Under the pieces are notes generated by a model that did not search any database, was not told the origin of the DNA, and saw only the letters and a list, made by a program, of their open reading frames with translations. A DNA stretch of 64,000 bases from UBA11524 sp045591175 (GTDB taxonomy: Bacteria > Bacillota > Clostridia > Christensenellales > Aristaeellaceae): assembly GCA_045591175.1 (NCBI GenBank), contig JAZNSI010000047.1:1-64000 (forward strand), given 5' to 3'. A program made the position numbers and the translations under genes. Shown here piece after piece: positions 7,384 to 14,453 of the stretch. Within the stretch, counting starts at the first letter, position 1. Each line of letters starts with the position of its first letter.

Positions 7384-7480
7384 GGCGCCGGAAAAAGGGT
7401 TAAGGGCCTAAGGCCCTTACGGGGTCCAGGGCCGCGGAGGCCCTGGTGGGGTACAGGGGCAACGCCCCTGCTCCGGCCCG
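7384..7480. repeat. Tandem GC-rich hairpins between lspA and rluD
   Basis: Three perfect hairpins in a row: TAAGGGCC/GGCCCTTA (7401-7419), CCAGGGCC/GGCCCTGG (7426-7446) and CAGGGGC/GCCCCTG (7454-7470), with a weaker GGCC/GGCC next to them. None has a T run. The CCAGGGC...GCCCTGG hairpin recurs at 26130-26146. The rest of this 240-bp gap holds no gene that I can see. Confidence 0.6.
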
Positions 7481-7624
7481 CAGGCCATAGAAGCACGCGC
7501 CTTTCGCGGAATCTCCGATTCCGCCGAAACAGCTCACCCCGCCGCAACGGAGCGCACCTCAGCCCCATCCTCCGCCCCGCTGCAAGGAAGCTACCCCTCA
7601 GTAACACAAGATGGAGAAACACAC

Positions 7625-8530
7625 ATGGAAGCAACCGAAATGACCTTCACCGCCGACGGCCGCCGCCTGGACGTCCTCCTGTCGGAGCAATCCGGCCTGA
7701 CCCGCAGCCGCGTGGCGACCCTGATGGAAGAAGGCAACGTCACCGTTGACGGCCAGACCGTCACCAAGGCGGGACTCAAGGCCAAGCCCGGCCAAACCGT
7801 CACCCTGACCATCCCCGCCCCCAAGCCTGCCGTCCCCGAAGCCCAGGACATCCCCCTGACCATCCTCTACGAGGACGCCGACCTGGCCGTGGTGGTCAAG
7901 CCCTGCGGCATGGTGGTGCACCCCGCCGCCGGCAACGAGGACGGCACGCTGGTCAACGCGCTGCTGCACCACCTGGACAGCCTGGGCGGCATCGGCGGCG
8001 AGCTGCGTCCGGGCATCGTCCACCGGCTGGACAAGGATACCAGCGGATTGCTGCTGGTCGCCAAGAACGACGCATCCCAGCTGGCCCTCTCCGAGCAGCT
8101 GAGCGCCCGCACGATGGAGAAGCACTACCGCGCGCTGGTGGAAGGCAACATCCGGGAGGATTCCGGCCGCATCGAGGCCGCCATCGCCCGCAGCAAGAAG
8201 GATCGCAAGAAGATGGCCGTGGACGAGGAAGGCCGCGAAGCCATCACCGAATGGACGGTGCTGGCGCGGGGCCGCGGCGTGACGCTGCTGGACGTGCACA
8301 TCCTCACCGGGCGCACGCATCAAATCCGTGTGCATTGCAAGCACATCGGGCACCCCGTCTGCGGCGACCCGATCTACGGCTCTTCGCGGGGGGCGAAGGT
8401 GCCGCGGCTGATGCTGCACGCCTATTCGCTCAGCTTCACCCACCCCACCAGCGGCGAACGGCTGACCTTCACGGCGGATCTGCCGGAGGAATTCCGGCGC
8501 GGCATGAAGTCCAATGGCATTGAGGAATAA
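7625..8530 (+). CDS. rluD: Ribosomal large-subunit pseudouridine synthase, RluA/RluD family
   Basis: Converts specific uridines of 23S rRNA to pseudouridine. The 301 residues comprise an N-terminal S4 RNA-binding domain (RLDVLLSEQSGLTRSRV, about residues 14-75) and the catalytic domain with the HRLDKDTSG motif carrying the catalytic Asp, plus TGRTHQIRVH near residue 230. This two-domain layout fits RluD or its Firmicute homologue YlyB. The start ATG 7625 has only a weak GATGGAGA upstream. It lies 240 bp behind lspA and ends at a strong terminator. Confidence 0.93.
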   Translation: MEATEMTFTADGRRLDVLLSEQSGLTRSRVATLMEEGNVTVDGQTVTKAGLKAKPGQTVTLTIPAPKPAVPEAQDIPLTILYEDADLAVVVKPCGMVVHPAAGNEDGTLVNALLHHLDSLGGIGGELRPGIVHRLDKDTSGLLLVAKNDASQLALSEQLSARTMEKHYRALVEGNIREDSGRIEAAIARSKKDRKKMAVDEEGREAITEWTVLARGRGVTLLDVHILTGRTHQIRVHCKHIGHPVCGDPIYGSSRGAKVPRLMLHAYSLSFTHPTSGERLTFTADLPEEFRRGMKSNGIEE

Positions 8531-8534
8531 GCAA

Positions 8535-8562
8535 GGCTCTCCCTTTCGGGAGAGCCTTTTTG
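8535..8562. terminator. Terminator between rluD and the convergent GNAT gene
   Basis: GGCTCTCCC (8535-8543) pairs with GGGAGAGCC and is followed by TTTTT; the A-rich other side lets it act on the minus strand as well. Confidence 0.85.
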
Positions 8563-8567
8563 CATGC

Positions 8568-9008
8568 TTATGCCCTTACCATCCGGACGAGGTACTCCTC
8601 CGTACCCTCCTCCAGCCTGCGCTCCTCCGTCACCAGGAATCCGTGCCGACGGTAGAAGGCGATCGCCCGCAGATTCTTCTCCAGCGCCCACAGACGCTTC
8701 ACATGCTTTTCGCGGATGGCGTATTCCAGCAGCGCTGCGCCGATGCCCCGGCCTTGCAGCACAGGCTCAACATACAGCCTGCGCACTTCATCGCCGCCGC
8801 AGTGCAGGAAGCCCTTCACCACGCCGTCGTCATAGACGAGGATGTCGGGAATGAAGGCGGCGCGGGCCTGCATGAGGTCAGGGACGTTCAGCTCGGCGAA
8901 GTAGAATTCGTCGCTGCGGAAGATGGGGTAGAAATTCATGCGGTAGTTGAACACCTCAATCTCCGCGATGCGGGCGAGGTCGGCCATGGCGGCGGGACGG
9001 ATGGGCAT
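8568..9008 (-). CDS. GNAT-family N-acetyltransferase
   Basis: A 146-residue acetyl-CoA-dependent transferase, with IRPAAMADLARIAEIE at the N-terminus, the acetyl-CoA loop VLQGRGIGAALLEYAI (Q/RxxGxG/A) near residue 85 and AIAFYRRHGFLVTEE near the C-terminus. AGGAG lies 7 nt before ATG 9008; the longer frame to 9155 runs into the methyltransferase and has no ribosome site. It is the last gene of a DMT permease-methyltransferase-GNAT operon, four bases behind its neighbour. Substrate is unknown. Confidence 0.85.
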   Translation of the reverse strand: MPIRPAAMADLARIAEIEVFNYRMNFYPIFRSDEFYFAELNVPDLMQARAAFIPDILVYDDGVVKGFLHCGGDEVRRLYVEPVLQGRGIGAALLEYAIREKHVKRLWALEKNLRAIAFYRRHGFLVTEERRLEEGTEEYLVRMVRA

Positions 9009-9012
9009 GGGA

Positions 9013-9801
9013 TCACTCCTTCCGGCAGATGTGGAGCAGGTGGCTGGAGCAGCCCAGCAGTTCACGCAGCTCGCAGGTGGACAGATGATGGGCGGCAAAG
9101 GCGGCAAATTCCTCGTCGGACATGGCGAAATCGCGGCGTTCCTCCGCCAGCTCAAGGATGCTGTCAGCAGCGGCAGTCACGAGGCGACGCACGGGCTTGT
9201 CCGCAAAGAGCGCCTCAAACTCGGCGATGTCATAGCCGGTAAAGAGCTGCTCCTCGAAGTGGCGGACGCGGCCCGCTTCGTCGAAGTTCTCGTCCAGACC
9301 TGCCAGCAGACGACCGTTCAGGTAGTTGTTGAAGAGGATCGCATGCACGGACAGGAACGCCGTGAGGATCACGCCGCCGGGCCTGGTCACGCGGATGGCC
9401 TCGTCCAGGGCGCGATGCACGTCGCATGCGTCATAGAGGTGGTACATGGGACCGAAGAGGAGGGTCACGTCGAAGGAGTCGTCGGCAAAGCGGGTGAGAT
9501 CCGTTGCGTCACCCTGACAGGCGGTGAGATTCTCCAGTCCGCGGCCATTTTGCCGCAGGATGGCCAGATTGCTCTCCACCAGCTCCACGGCCGTGACGCG
9601 GTGGCCCGCTTTTGCCAGCGCGATGGAATACCGCCCCGTGCCGGCGCCGATCTCAAGGATGCGGCTCCCCGCTGCGGCGTACTTCCGGATATAATGCATG
9701 GCGGTCAGGGCTTCCAGCTGGCCGTGGCGGCTGCCGGTGAGGCGGCTGTCCTCGTCGATGCCGCCGTAAAATCCGCTGATGATGTCAATGCGTTTGCTCA
9801 T
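9013..9801 (-). CDS. Class I SAM-dependent methyltransferase
   Basis: A 262-residue methyltransferase with motif I LEIGAGTGRYSIAL (SAM binding), an acidic residue ending motif II (VTAVELVE), the DATDLTRFADDSFD region (motif III-like) and LFGPMYHL at the motif IV position. The fold is the Methyltransf_11/25 type acting on small molecules or proteins. The target is unknown. It sits between a DMT permease and a GNAT gene with gaps of 10 and 4 bp, so the three are probably one transcript, perhaps modifying and exporting the same metabolite. Confidence 0.85.
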   Translation of the reverse strand: MSKRIDIISGFYGGIDEDSRLTGSRHGQLEALTAMHYIRKYAAAGSRILEIGAGTGRYSIALAKAGHRVTAVELVESNLAILRQNGRGLENLTACQGDATDLTRFADDSFDVTLLFGPMYHLYDACDVHRALDEAIRVTRPGGVILTAFLSVHAILFNNYLNGRLLAGLDENFDEAGRVRHFEEQLFTGYDIAEFEALFADKPVRRLVTAAADSILELAEERRDFAMSDEEFAAFAAHHLSTCELRELLGCSSHLLHICRKE

Positions 9802-9811
9802 GGGGCCTCCT

Positions 9812-10681
9812 TCATTTTTTCCGGGGATGCAGCTCTCCCAGCAGCGTGAAGCCCAGGATCAGCGCGCCGCCCAGGAGCTGCACCGGGGTCATGCTCTCGC
9901 CCAGCAGGGTCACGGAGAGCAGACAGGCCAGCAGCGGGTCGATGTAGGAAAGGATGGCGGTTTCCGGGCCGGGCAGCGCCTTCACGCTGGGGAAGTACAG
10001 GCAGTAGGCCAGGCAGGTGTGTACGCCGCCCACGATCAGCAGCATGCCCCAGCCCAGGCCGTCCAGCGTGCCCAGGGTGACGCCGGAGGTACACAGCACA
10101 TAGGGCAGCAGCACCGCGATGGCCGCCAGAAACTGCAGGTACGTCCGCTGCAGCCCGGAAACGCCCCGGATGCGCTTGTTCAGCAGCATCACGCCGGCGT
10201 AAAGCACCGCTGCGCCCAGGCCAAAGGCGATGCCGGTCAGGTGACTGGCCCCCGCGCTCAGGTCGTCCAGGCCGGTGATGAGCACCAGGCCCAGGGTGGA
10301 CATGGCGAAGCACAGCCACTGCAGGGGGCTCAGCCGTTCCTTGAAGAGAATGGGGCAGGCCACCGTCACGATCACCGGGGCGAAGTAGTAGCTCAGCGTC
10401 GCCACGGATACGGTGGTGTACTTGTACGCCTCAAAGAGGAGGATCCAGTTAAAGCCCATCGCCGCGCCGGATAGGAGCAGCAGGGGCAGTTCCCGGCGGA
10501 TCTCCCCCAGATGCAGCCTGGTGCGGCTGATGAGGAAATAGCCCGTCAACAGCACGGCAGCGATCACGACGCGATACAGCGCCAGCTCCGCCGAAGACAC
10601 GCCGATCATGCGGACAAACAGGCCGATGGTGCCGAAGATCGCCATCGAGGCAATGATGGATAAACGCGCGCGGGTTTGCAT
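9812..10681 (-). CDS. DMT-superfamily (EamA) permease
   Basis: A 289-residue inner-membrane protein with ten predicted helices in two EamA repeats. The first repeat begins with IFGTIGLFVRMIG and ends near ILFKERLSPLQW; the second spans AVLYAGVMLLNKRI to LLGESMTPVQLLGGALIL, including the typical E-x-x-T-P-x-Q turn. Such carriers usually export amino acids or other metabolites. ATG 10681 is chosen because GGGGGA lies about 7 nt upstream; an earlier GTG in frame has no ribosome site. First gene of a three-gene operon under a good promoter. Confidence 0.88.
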   Translation of the reverse strand: MQTRARLSIIASMAIFGTIGLFVRMIGVSSAELALYRVVIAAVLLTGYFLISRTRLHLGEIRRELPLLLLSGAAMGFNWILLFEAYKYTTVSVATLSYYFAPVIVTVACPILFKERLSPLQWLCFAMSTLGLVLITGLDDLSAGASHLTGIAFGLGAAVLYAGVMLLNKRIRGVSGLQRTYLQFLAAIAVLLPYVLCTSGVTLGTLDGLGWGMLLIVGGVHTCLAYCLYFPSVKALPGPETAILSYIDPLLACLLSVTLLGESMTPVQLLGGALILGFTLLGELHPRKK

Positions 10682-10716
10682 GGCAGATCCCCCGTTCACA
10701 CAGATTGCATACGTCC

Positions 10717-10745
10717 ATTATCGCGCAAGCAGCGGGCGCTGTCAA
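10717..10745 (-). promoter_or_regulatory. Promoter of the DMT operon
   Basis: Minus-strand TTGACA (10745-10740), 17-bp spacer, GATAAT (10722-10717). Confidence 0.75.
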
Positions 10746-10755
10746 GCGGGGTCGC

Positions 10756-10784
10756 TTGTGTTCCCGCACGGCGCGTGGTATAAT
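10756..10784 (+). promoter_or_regulatory. Promoter of the epimerase-like gene
   Basis: TTGTGT (10756-10761), 17-bp spacer, TATAAT (10779-10784) with an extended -10 (TGG). It lies 10 bp from the divergent DMT promoter, so both may share control. Confidence 0.75.
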
Positions 10785-10805
10785 GGCGCAAAGGAGGGAT
10801 GCACG

Positions 10806-11708
10806 ATGAAGACCATCCTCATCACCGGCGGCACGGTGTTTGTCAGCCGGTATGCGGCGGAATATTTCCTGCGGCGGGGCTGGCAGGTGAGCGTACTCAA
10901 CCGGGGCACGCGGCCGCAGCCAGATGGCGTGGAGCACATCCGGGCAGACAGGCATGCCCTGGGCGACGTGCTGCGCAGCCGCCGCTTTGACGCGGTGCTG
11001 GACGTGACCGCCTACACCGCCGATGACGTGAACGCCCTGCTGGACGCACTGGGCGGGTACGGGCAGTACATCCTCATCTCCTCCAGCGCGGTGTATCCGG
11101 ATACGGGCGCGCAGCCCTTCCGGGAGGACGCCGCCGTCGGGCCGAACGCCTACTGGGGCCGCTACGGCACGGACAAGATCGCCGCCGAGAAGGCCCTCCA
11201 TGCCCGCAGGCCGGATGCGTACATCCTGCGCCCGCCCTACCTCTACGGCCCGGGGAACAACGTCTACCGCGAGGCCTTTGTGTTCGACTGCGCGCTGGCA
11301 GACAGGCCTTTCTTCCTGCCGGCGGAGGGCGGCATGCGCCTGCACTTCCTCCATGTGGAGGATCTGTGCCGATTTGCGGAGATCCTGCTGGAAAAGCAGC
11401 CTGCGCAGCGCATCTTCAACGTGGGCAACCCGGAAACTGTCACCGTGCGCGACTGGGTGAACTCCTGCTACGCCGCCTGCGGCAAGGCGCCGCGCTTCGT
11501 TTCCGTCGCCCCCGATGTGGAGCAGCGGCAGTACTTCCCCTTCTACAGCTACGAGTACGCGCTGGACGTATCCGCCCAGTGCGCGCTGATGGAGGGCTTC
11601 ATGCCCCTTGAAGAGGGGCTGGCGGAAGCCCTCTGCTGGTACCGCGCCCACGGGGACGAGGTGCGCAGAAAGCCGCTGCTGGAATATATCGACCGTTATC
11701 TTTCCTGA
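10806..11708 (+). CDS. NAD-dependent epimerase/dehydratase (extended SDR family)
   Basis: A 300-residue Rossmann protein. The nucleotide loop reads TGGTVFVSRY, a variant of TGGTGFVG where the last glycine is Ser, seen in a Firmicute subfamily of sugar-nucleotide-epimerase-like enzymes. The substrate region includes SSSAVYPD, and YWGRYGTDK gives the YxxxK catalytic pair in shifted form (Y-G-T-D-K). LHFLHVEDLC and NVGNPETVTV match the C-terminal half. AAAGGAGG is upstream of ATG 10806. The reaction is not certain; nothing nearby makes nucleotide sugars. Confidence 0.8.
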   Translation: MKTILITGGTVFVSRYAAEYFLRRGWQVSVLNRGTRPQPDGVEHIRADRHALGDVLRSRRFDAVLDVTAYTADDVNALLDALGGYGQYILISSSAVYPDTGAQPFREDAAVGPNAYWGRYGTDKIAAEKALHARRPDAYILRPPYLYGPGNNVYREAFVFDCALADRPFFLPAEGGMRLHFLHVEDLCRFAEILLEKQPAQRIFNVGNPETVTVRDWVNSCYAACGKAPRFVSVAPDVEQRQYFPFYSYEYALDVSAQCALMEGFMPLEEGLAEALCWYRAHGDEVRRKPLLEYIDRYLS

Positions 11709-11712
11709 CGGA

Positions 11713-11741
11713 TTGCCAGCAGCAGAGGACTGTGCTATAAT
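11713..11741 (+). promoter_or_regulatory. Promoter of the GH5 gene
   Basis: TTGCCA (11713-11718), 17-bp spacer, TATAAT (11736-11741) with extended -10 TGC. It begins 5 bp after the upstream stop codon. Confidence 0.75.
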
Positions 11742-11779
11742 GACGAAAACCCCGCACAGCGGGCGCAAGGAGATACATC

Positions 11780-12730
11780 ATGAAGAAGAATCTTGGCATC
11801 AATCGCGGCGTGAACCTGGGCGGCTGGCTGAGCCAGTGCGATTACAGCGCGGATCGCCTGAACAACTTTATCAAGGAAGAAGACTTCGCCGTGATCGCCT
11901 CCTGGGGGCTGGATCACGTCCGCATCCCGGTGGACTTCAACGTCCTGGAGGACAACAACGGTGGCTATGACGCTCCCGGCTGGGCGCGCATCGACTGGGC
12001 CCTCGATCTGTGCCAAAAGCACGGCCTCAAGACCGTCCTCGACCTGCACAAGACCGCCGGCTTCTCCTTCGACAAGGGCGAGATGGAGACCGGTTTCTTC
12101 GAAAGCGAAAAGTACCAGGAGCGCTTCTACCGCCTGTGGGAGGAGATCGCCCGCCGCTACGGCAAGTGCAATGACCGCGTAGTCTTTGAGCTGCTGAACG
12201 AAGTGACCGACGCCAGCTTCATCGGCGAATGGAACCGCATCGTGGCGGAGTGCATCCGCCGCATCCGCGTGATTGCCCCCGACACCTACATCCTCGTGGG
12301 CAGCTACCACAACAACAGCGCCCCCGCCGTGAAGGATCTGGCTGCCCCCGCGGACGCGAAGGTGCTGTACAACTTCCACTGCTACGATCCCATCGAGTAC
12401 ACCCATCAGGGCGCGTACTGGGTGGATTTCCTGGATCGTGACGCCCGTCTGGCCTTTGACGAGAGCGGCATCACCGAGGAGACCTTCGAGAAGCTCTTCG
12501 CCCCCTCGCTGGAGACCGCTGCCAAGTACGGCATGGGCCTGTACTGCGGCGAGTACGGCGTGATCGACATCGTGTCCCCCGAGGACGCGGTGAAGTGGTT
12601 CCGCGTGATCAACAGGGTGTTTGAGAAGCACGGCATCGCCCGCTCCGTGTGGAGCTACCGCGCGATGGACTTCGGCATTGCCGACGCCCGCTGGGACGCG
12701 GTGCGCGACGAACTGCTCAAGGTGCTGTAA
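11780..12730 (+). CDS. Glycoside hydrolase family 5 (cellulase-type), cytoplasmic
   Basis: A 316-residue TIM-barrel glycosidase. It starts with GVNLGGWLSQ, has HVRIPVDF on strand 2, the acid/base Glu in LLNEV (E141) and the nucleophile Glu in CGEYG (E258); a Trp near the end (SVWSYRAMDF) would line the active site. There is no signal peptide, so it probably cleaves imported beta-glucan or mannan oligosaccharides inside the cell. AAGGAG precedes ATG 11780. It has its own promoter and terminator. The exact GH5 subfamily cannot be read by eye. Confidence 0.9.
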   Translation: MKKNLGINRGVNLGGWLSQCDYSADRLNNFIKEEDFAVIASWGLDHVRIPVDFNVLEDNNGGYDAPGWARIDWALDLCQKHGLKTVLDLHKTAGFSFDKGEMETGFFESEKYQERFYRLWEEIARRYGKCNDRVVFELLNEVTDASFIGEWNRIVAECIRRIRVIAPDTYILVGSYHNNSAPAVKDLAAPADAKVLYNFHCYDPIEYTHQGAYWVDFLDRDARLAFDESGITEETFEKLFAPSLETAAKYGMGLYCGEYGVIDIVSPEDAVKWFRVINRVFEKHGIARSVWSYRAMDFGIADARWDAVRDELLKVL

Positions 12731-12742
12731 TGGAATACTCCG

Positions 12743-12773
12743 GGCAGCGTCGGCATGAACGGCGCTGCCTTTT
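12743..12773 (+). terminator. Terminator of the GH5 gene
   Basis: GGCAGCG (12743-12749) pairs with CGCTGCC (12763-12769), followed by TTTT. Confidence 0.75.
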
Positions 12774-12794
12774 GACACAGATCGGAGGCTTCGC

Positions 12795-14141
12795 ATGAAG
12801 AAAGCCATCAAGCGGATATTCAAGTGGCTCGGGATCCTGCTGCTCATCCACATCGTGGGCATCCTGGGCTGGCGGCTGCTGTACGCACGGGATCTGGTCG
12901 ACAGCCCCTACGACCTGGACAAGCAGGGGCAGATCATCAACACCTGGGACTCTGCGATGGCGGACGGCAGCCTCACCCATGAGGAGATCGCCATCCACTA
13001 CGCGCCGCAGATCGACCAGGCAGTGAACGTGCTGCTCTCCGCCGGGGGCCGGGGCGACTTCATCACCGCGGTCAACTACGACGGCGACTGGTCGTGCCTG
13101 AACAACTGGGAGAACCTGCGCACAGGCGACCTCGGCGCGGTGGTGTACTACTCCGTGCAGGAGACGGACACCCACTACTACATCGGCTACTACTTCTACC
13201 ACCCCCGCGATGACGCGGAGATATGGCTGGACAGGCACGAAAATGACCTGGAGGGGATCATGCTGTGCGTGCCGAAGTCGGCAGAGAAATTCCTGTCCCC
13301 GGAGATCATGTACACCCAGGGCCATGGCAACCTGTTTTTTTACTTCGGCGATGGATTGCTGGACGGCGGGAAGATGCTGGCAGGCTCCATCTACGGCGGA
13401 TCCCTGACCACGACCTACCTGGACAGGCCGCACCTGTACATCGCCCCCAACGGCACACTGTATAACCAGGGCCACAGCGTCAGCGCATCCGGCTGGCACT
13501 TCCCCTACTGGTCGGTGGGCAACAGCGGCGTGCGCTACTTCTACGGCGGAGAGGCAAAAAAGCCCCTCTTCTGGAACGGCCCCTTTGAGGACAACATGTG
13601 CTCCTACGACCTGCGCCCCCTGGATGAGCTGTGGGCCTTCCGCAACGGGCCCTACGATGGCAGCAGCGTGTTCGGCTCCTACGGCGCCTTCGACGGCGAC
13701 AACTGGGGTGAAGACAGGGCCAATCCCCCGTGGGCCTGGCGGAACAAGACCGCATACGGCTTCGGCGGCAGCTTCCTGAGCGACCCGGTGTGGACGTTCA
13801 ACCGGGCCGTCAGCGGGATGAACCTGTCTGCCAACTATGTGGACAACGCCTACGCCGACTGGAAGCTGACCTTCGGCAAAGCCAGTCTGCCCGCCCATGT
13901 GAAGTCAGAGGACGTGACGCTGCACCTCCTCCGCGACGGCTGGGAGTTCGGCGGAAATGACTGGTTCACCCTGACCGCGGACGGCAACGGCTGGTACGAC
14001 CTGCGCCTGTGCGACGGCCGGGATACCCTCTGGGCAGCGCAGCCTGCTGGCGGCTCCTGGCGGATGGAGATCCGCGACAAAAACGGCAAGGTTGTGACCG
14101 GCGCGTTCGCCGCGGTGACAGCAGAATACATCGGCAAATAA
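12795..14141 (+). CDS. Uncharacterised membrane-anchored protein with a Trp/Tyr-rich extracytoplasmic domain
   Basis: A 448-residue protein not firmly recognised. Residues 5-30 form a single N-terminal membrane anchor preceded by Lys/Arg, placing the rest outside. The outer domain is very rich in Tyr, Trp, Gly and Asp. A central stretch YYIGYYFYHPRDDAE followed by RHENDLEGIMLC is faintly reminiscent of the HExDWE core of Vps62/necrosis-inducing-like folds, but I would not assign it. A GH5 gene precedes it and a beta-xylosidase follows on the other strand, so a role at the cell surface in polysaccharide handling is possible. CGGAGG lies upstream of ATG 12795. It is separated from GH5 by a terminator. 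Confidence 0.6.
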   Translation: MKKAIKRIFKWLGILLLIHIVGILGWRLLYARDLVDSPYDLDKQGQIINTWDSAMADGSLTHEEIAIHYAPQIDQAVNVLLSAGGRGDFITAVNYDGDWSCLNNWENLRTGDLGAVVYYSVQETDTHYYIGYYFYHPRDDAEIWLDRHENDLEGIMLCVPKSAEKFLSPEIMYTQGHGNLFFYFGDGLLDGGKMLAGSIYGGSLTTTYLDRPHLYIAPNGTLYNQGHSVSASGWHFPYWSVGNSGVRYFYGGEAKKPLFWNGPFEDNMCSYDLRPLDELWAFRNGPYDGSSVFGSYGAFDGDNWGEDRANPPWAWRNKTAYGFGGSFLSDPVWTFNRAVSGMNLSANYVDNAYADWKLTFGKASLPAHVKSEDVTLHLLRDGWEFGGNDWFTLTADGNGWYDLRLCDGRDTLWAAQPAGGSWRMEIRDKNGKVVTGAFAAVTAEYIGK

Positions 14142-14167
14142 GAAATGCGTCCCTTCCCAAACAGGAG

Positions 14168-14382
14168 GCCGCTTCCGCGCGTCGAAAGCGGCGCAAAGCC
14201 GCCGGGGGGAAGCGAAAACGCGCTTCCCCCCGGACCCCCTCGTGCTTCCGTGCGACTGTGCGAGCGGCTGCAATGCGGGGCGGCTCTGGTTGCAGAGGAT
14301 TCCCTGAATTTCCGCTAACGCGGAAGGAATCCTCTGCAAAATCGCCGCACGGGCTCCTTTGCGGGTTGAGCGGCAGCCGCAG
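14168..14382 (+). repeat. Structured intergenic repeat, family 1, copy A
   Basis: About 215 bp with nested stems: CCGCTTCCG/CGAAAGCGG at the left end, a 13-bp perfect stem (14202-14214 with 14221-14233), a 12-bp perfect stem (14292-14303 with 14326-14337) capped by TTCCGC/GCGGAA, and GCGGCTGC paired at long range with GCAGCCGC near the right end. An inverted copy lies at 16587-16805. Loops and linkers are nearly identical in the two copies while the stem arms differ in a compensated way. No ORF is credible. Confidence 0.85.
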
Positions 14383-14392
14383 TAACTAAATC

Positions 14393-14423
14393 AGCGGCCC
14401 CTCCGTTGTTGGAAGGGGCCGCT
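14393..14423 (-). terminator. Terminator of the GH120 gene
   Basis: AGCGGCCCCT (14393-14402) pairs perfectly with AGGGGCCGCT (14414-14423). It lies 30 bp after the stop of the minus-strand gene. Confidence 0.7.
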
Positions 14424-14453
14424 GTTATTGTGACAAGTACGGGAATATCAAAC

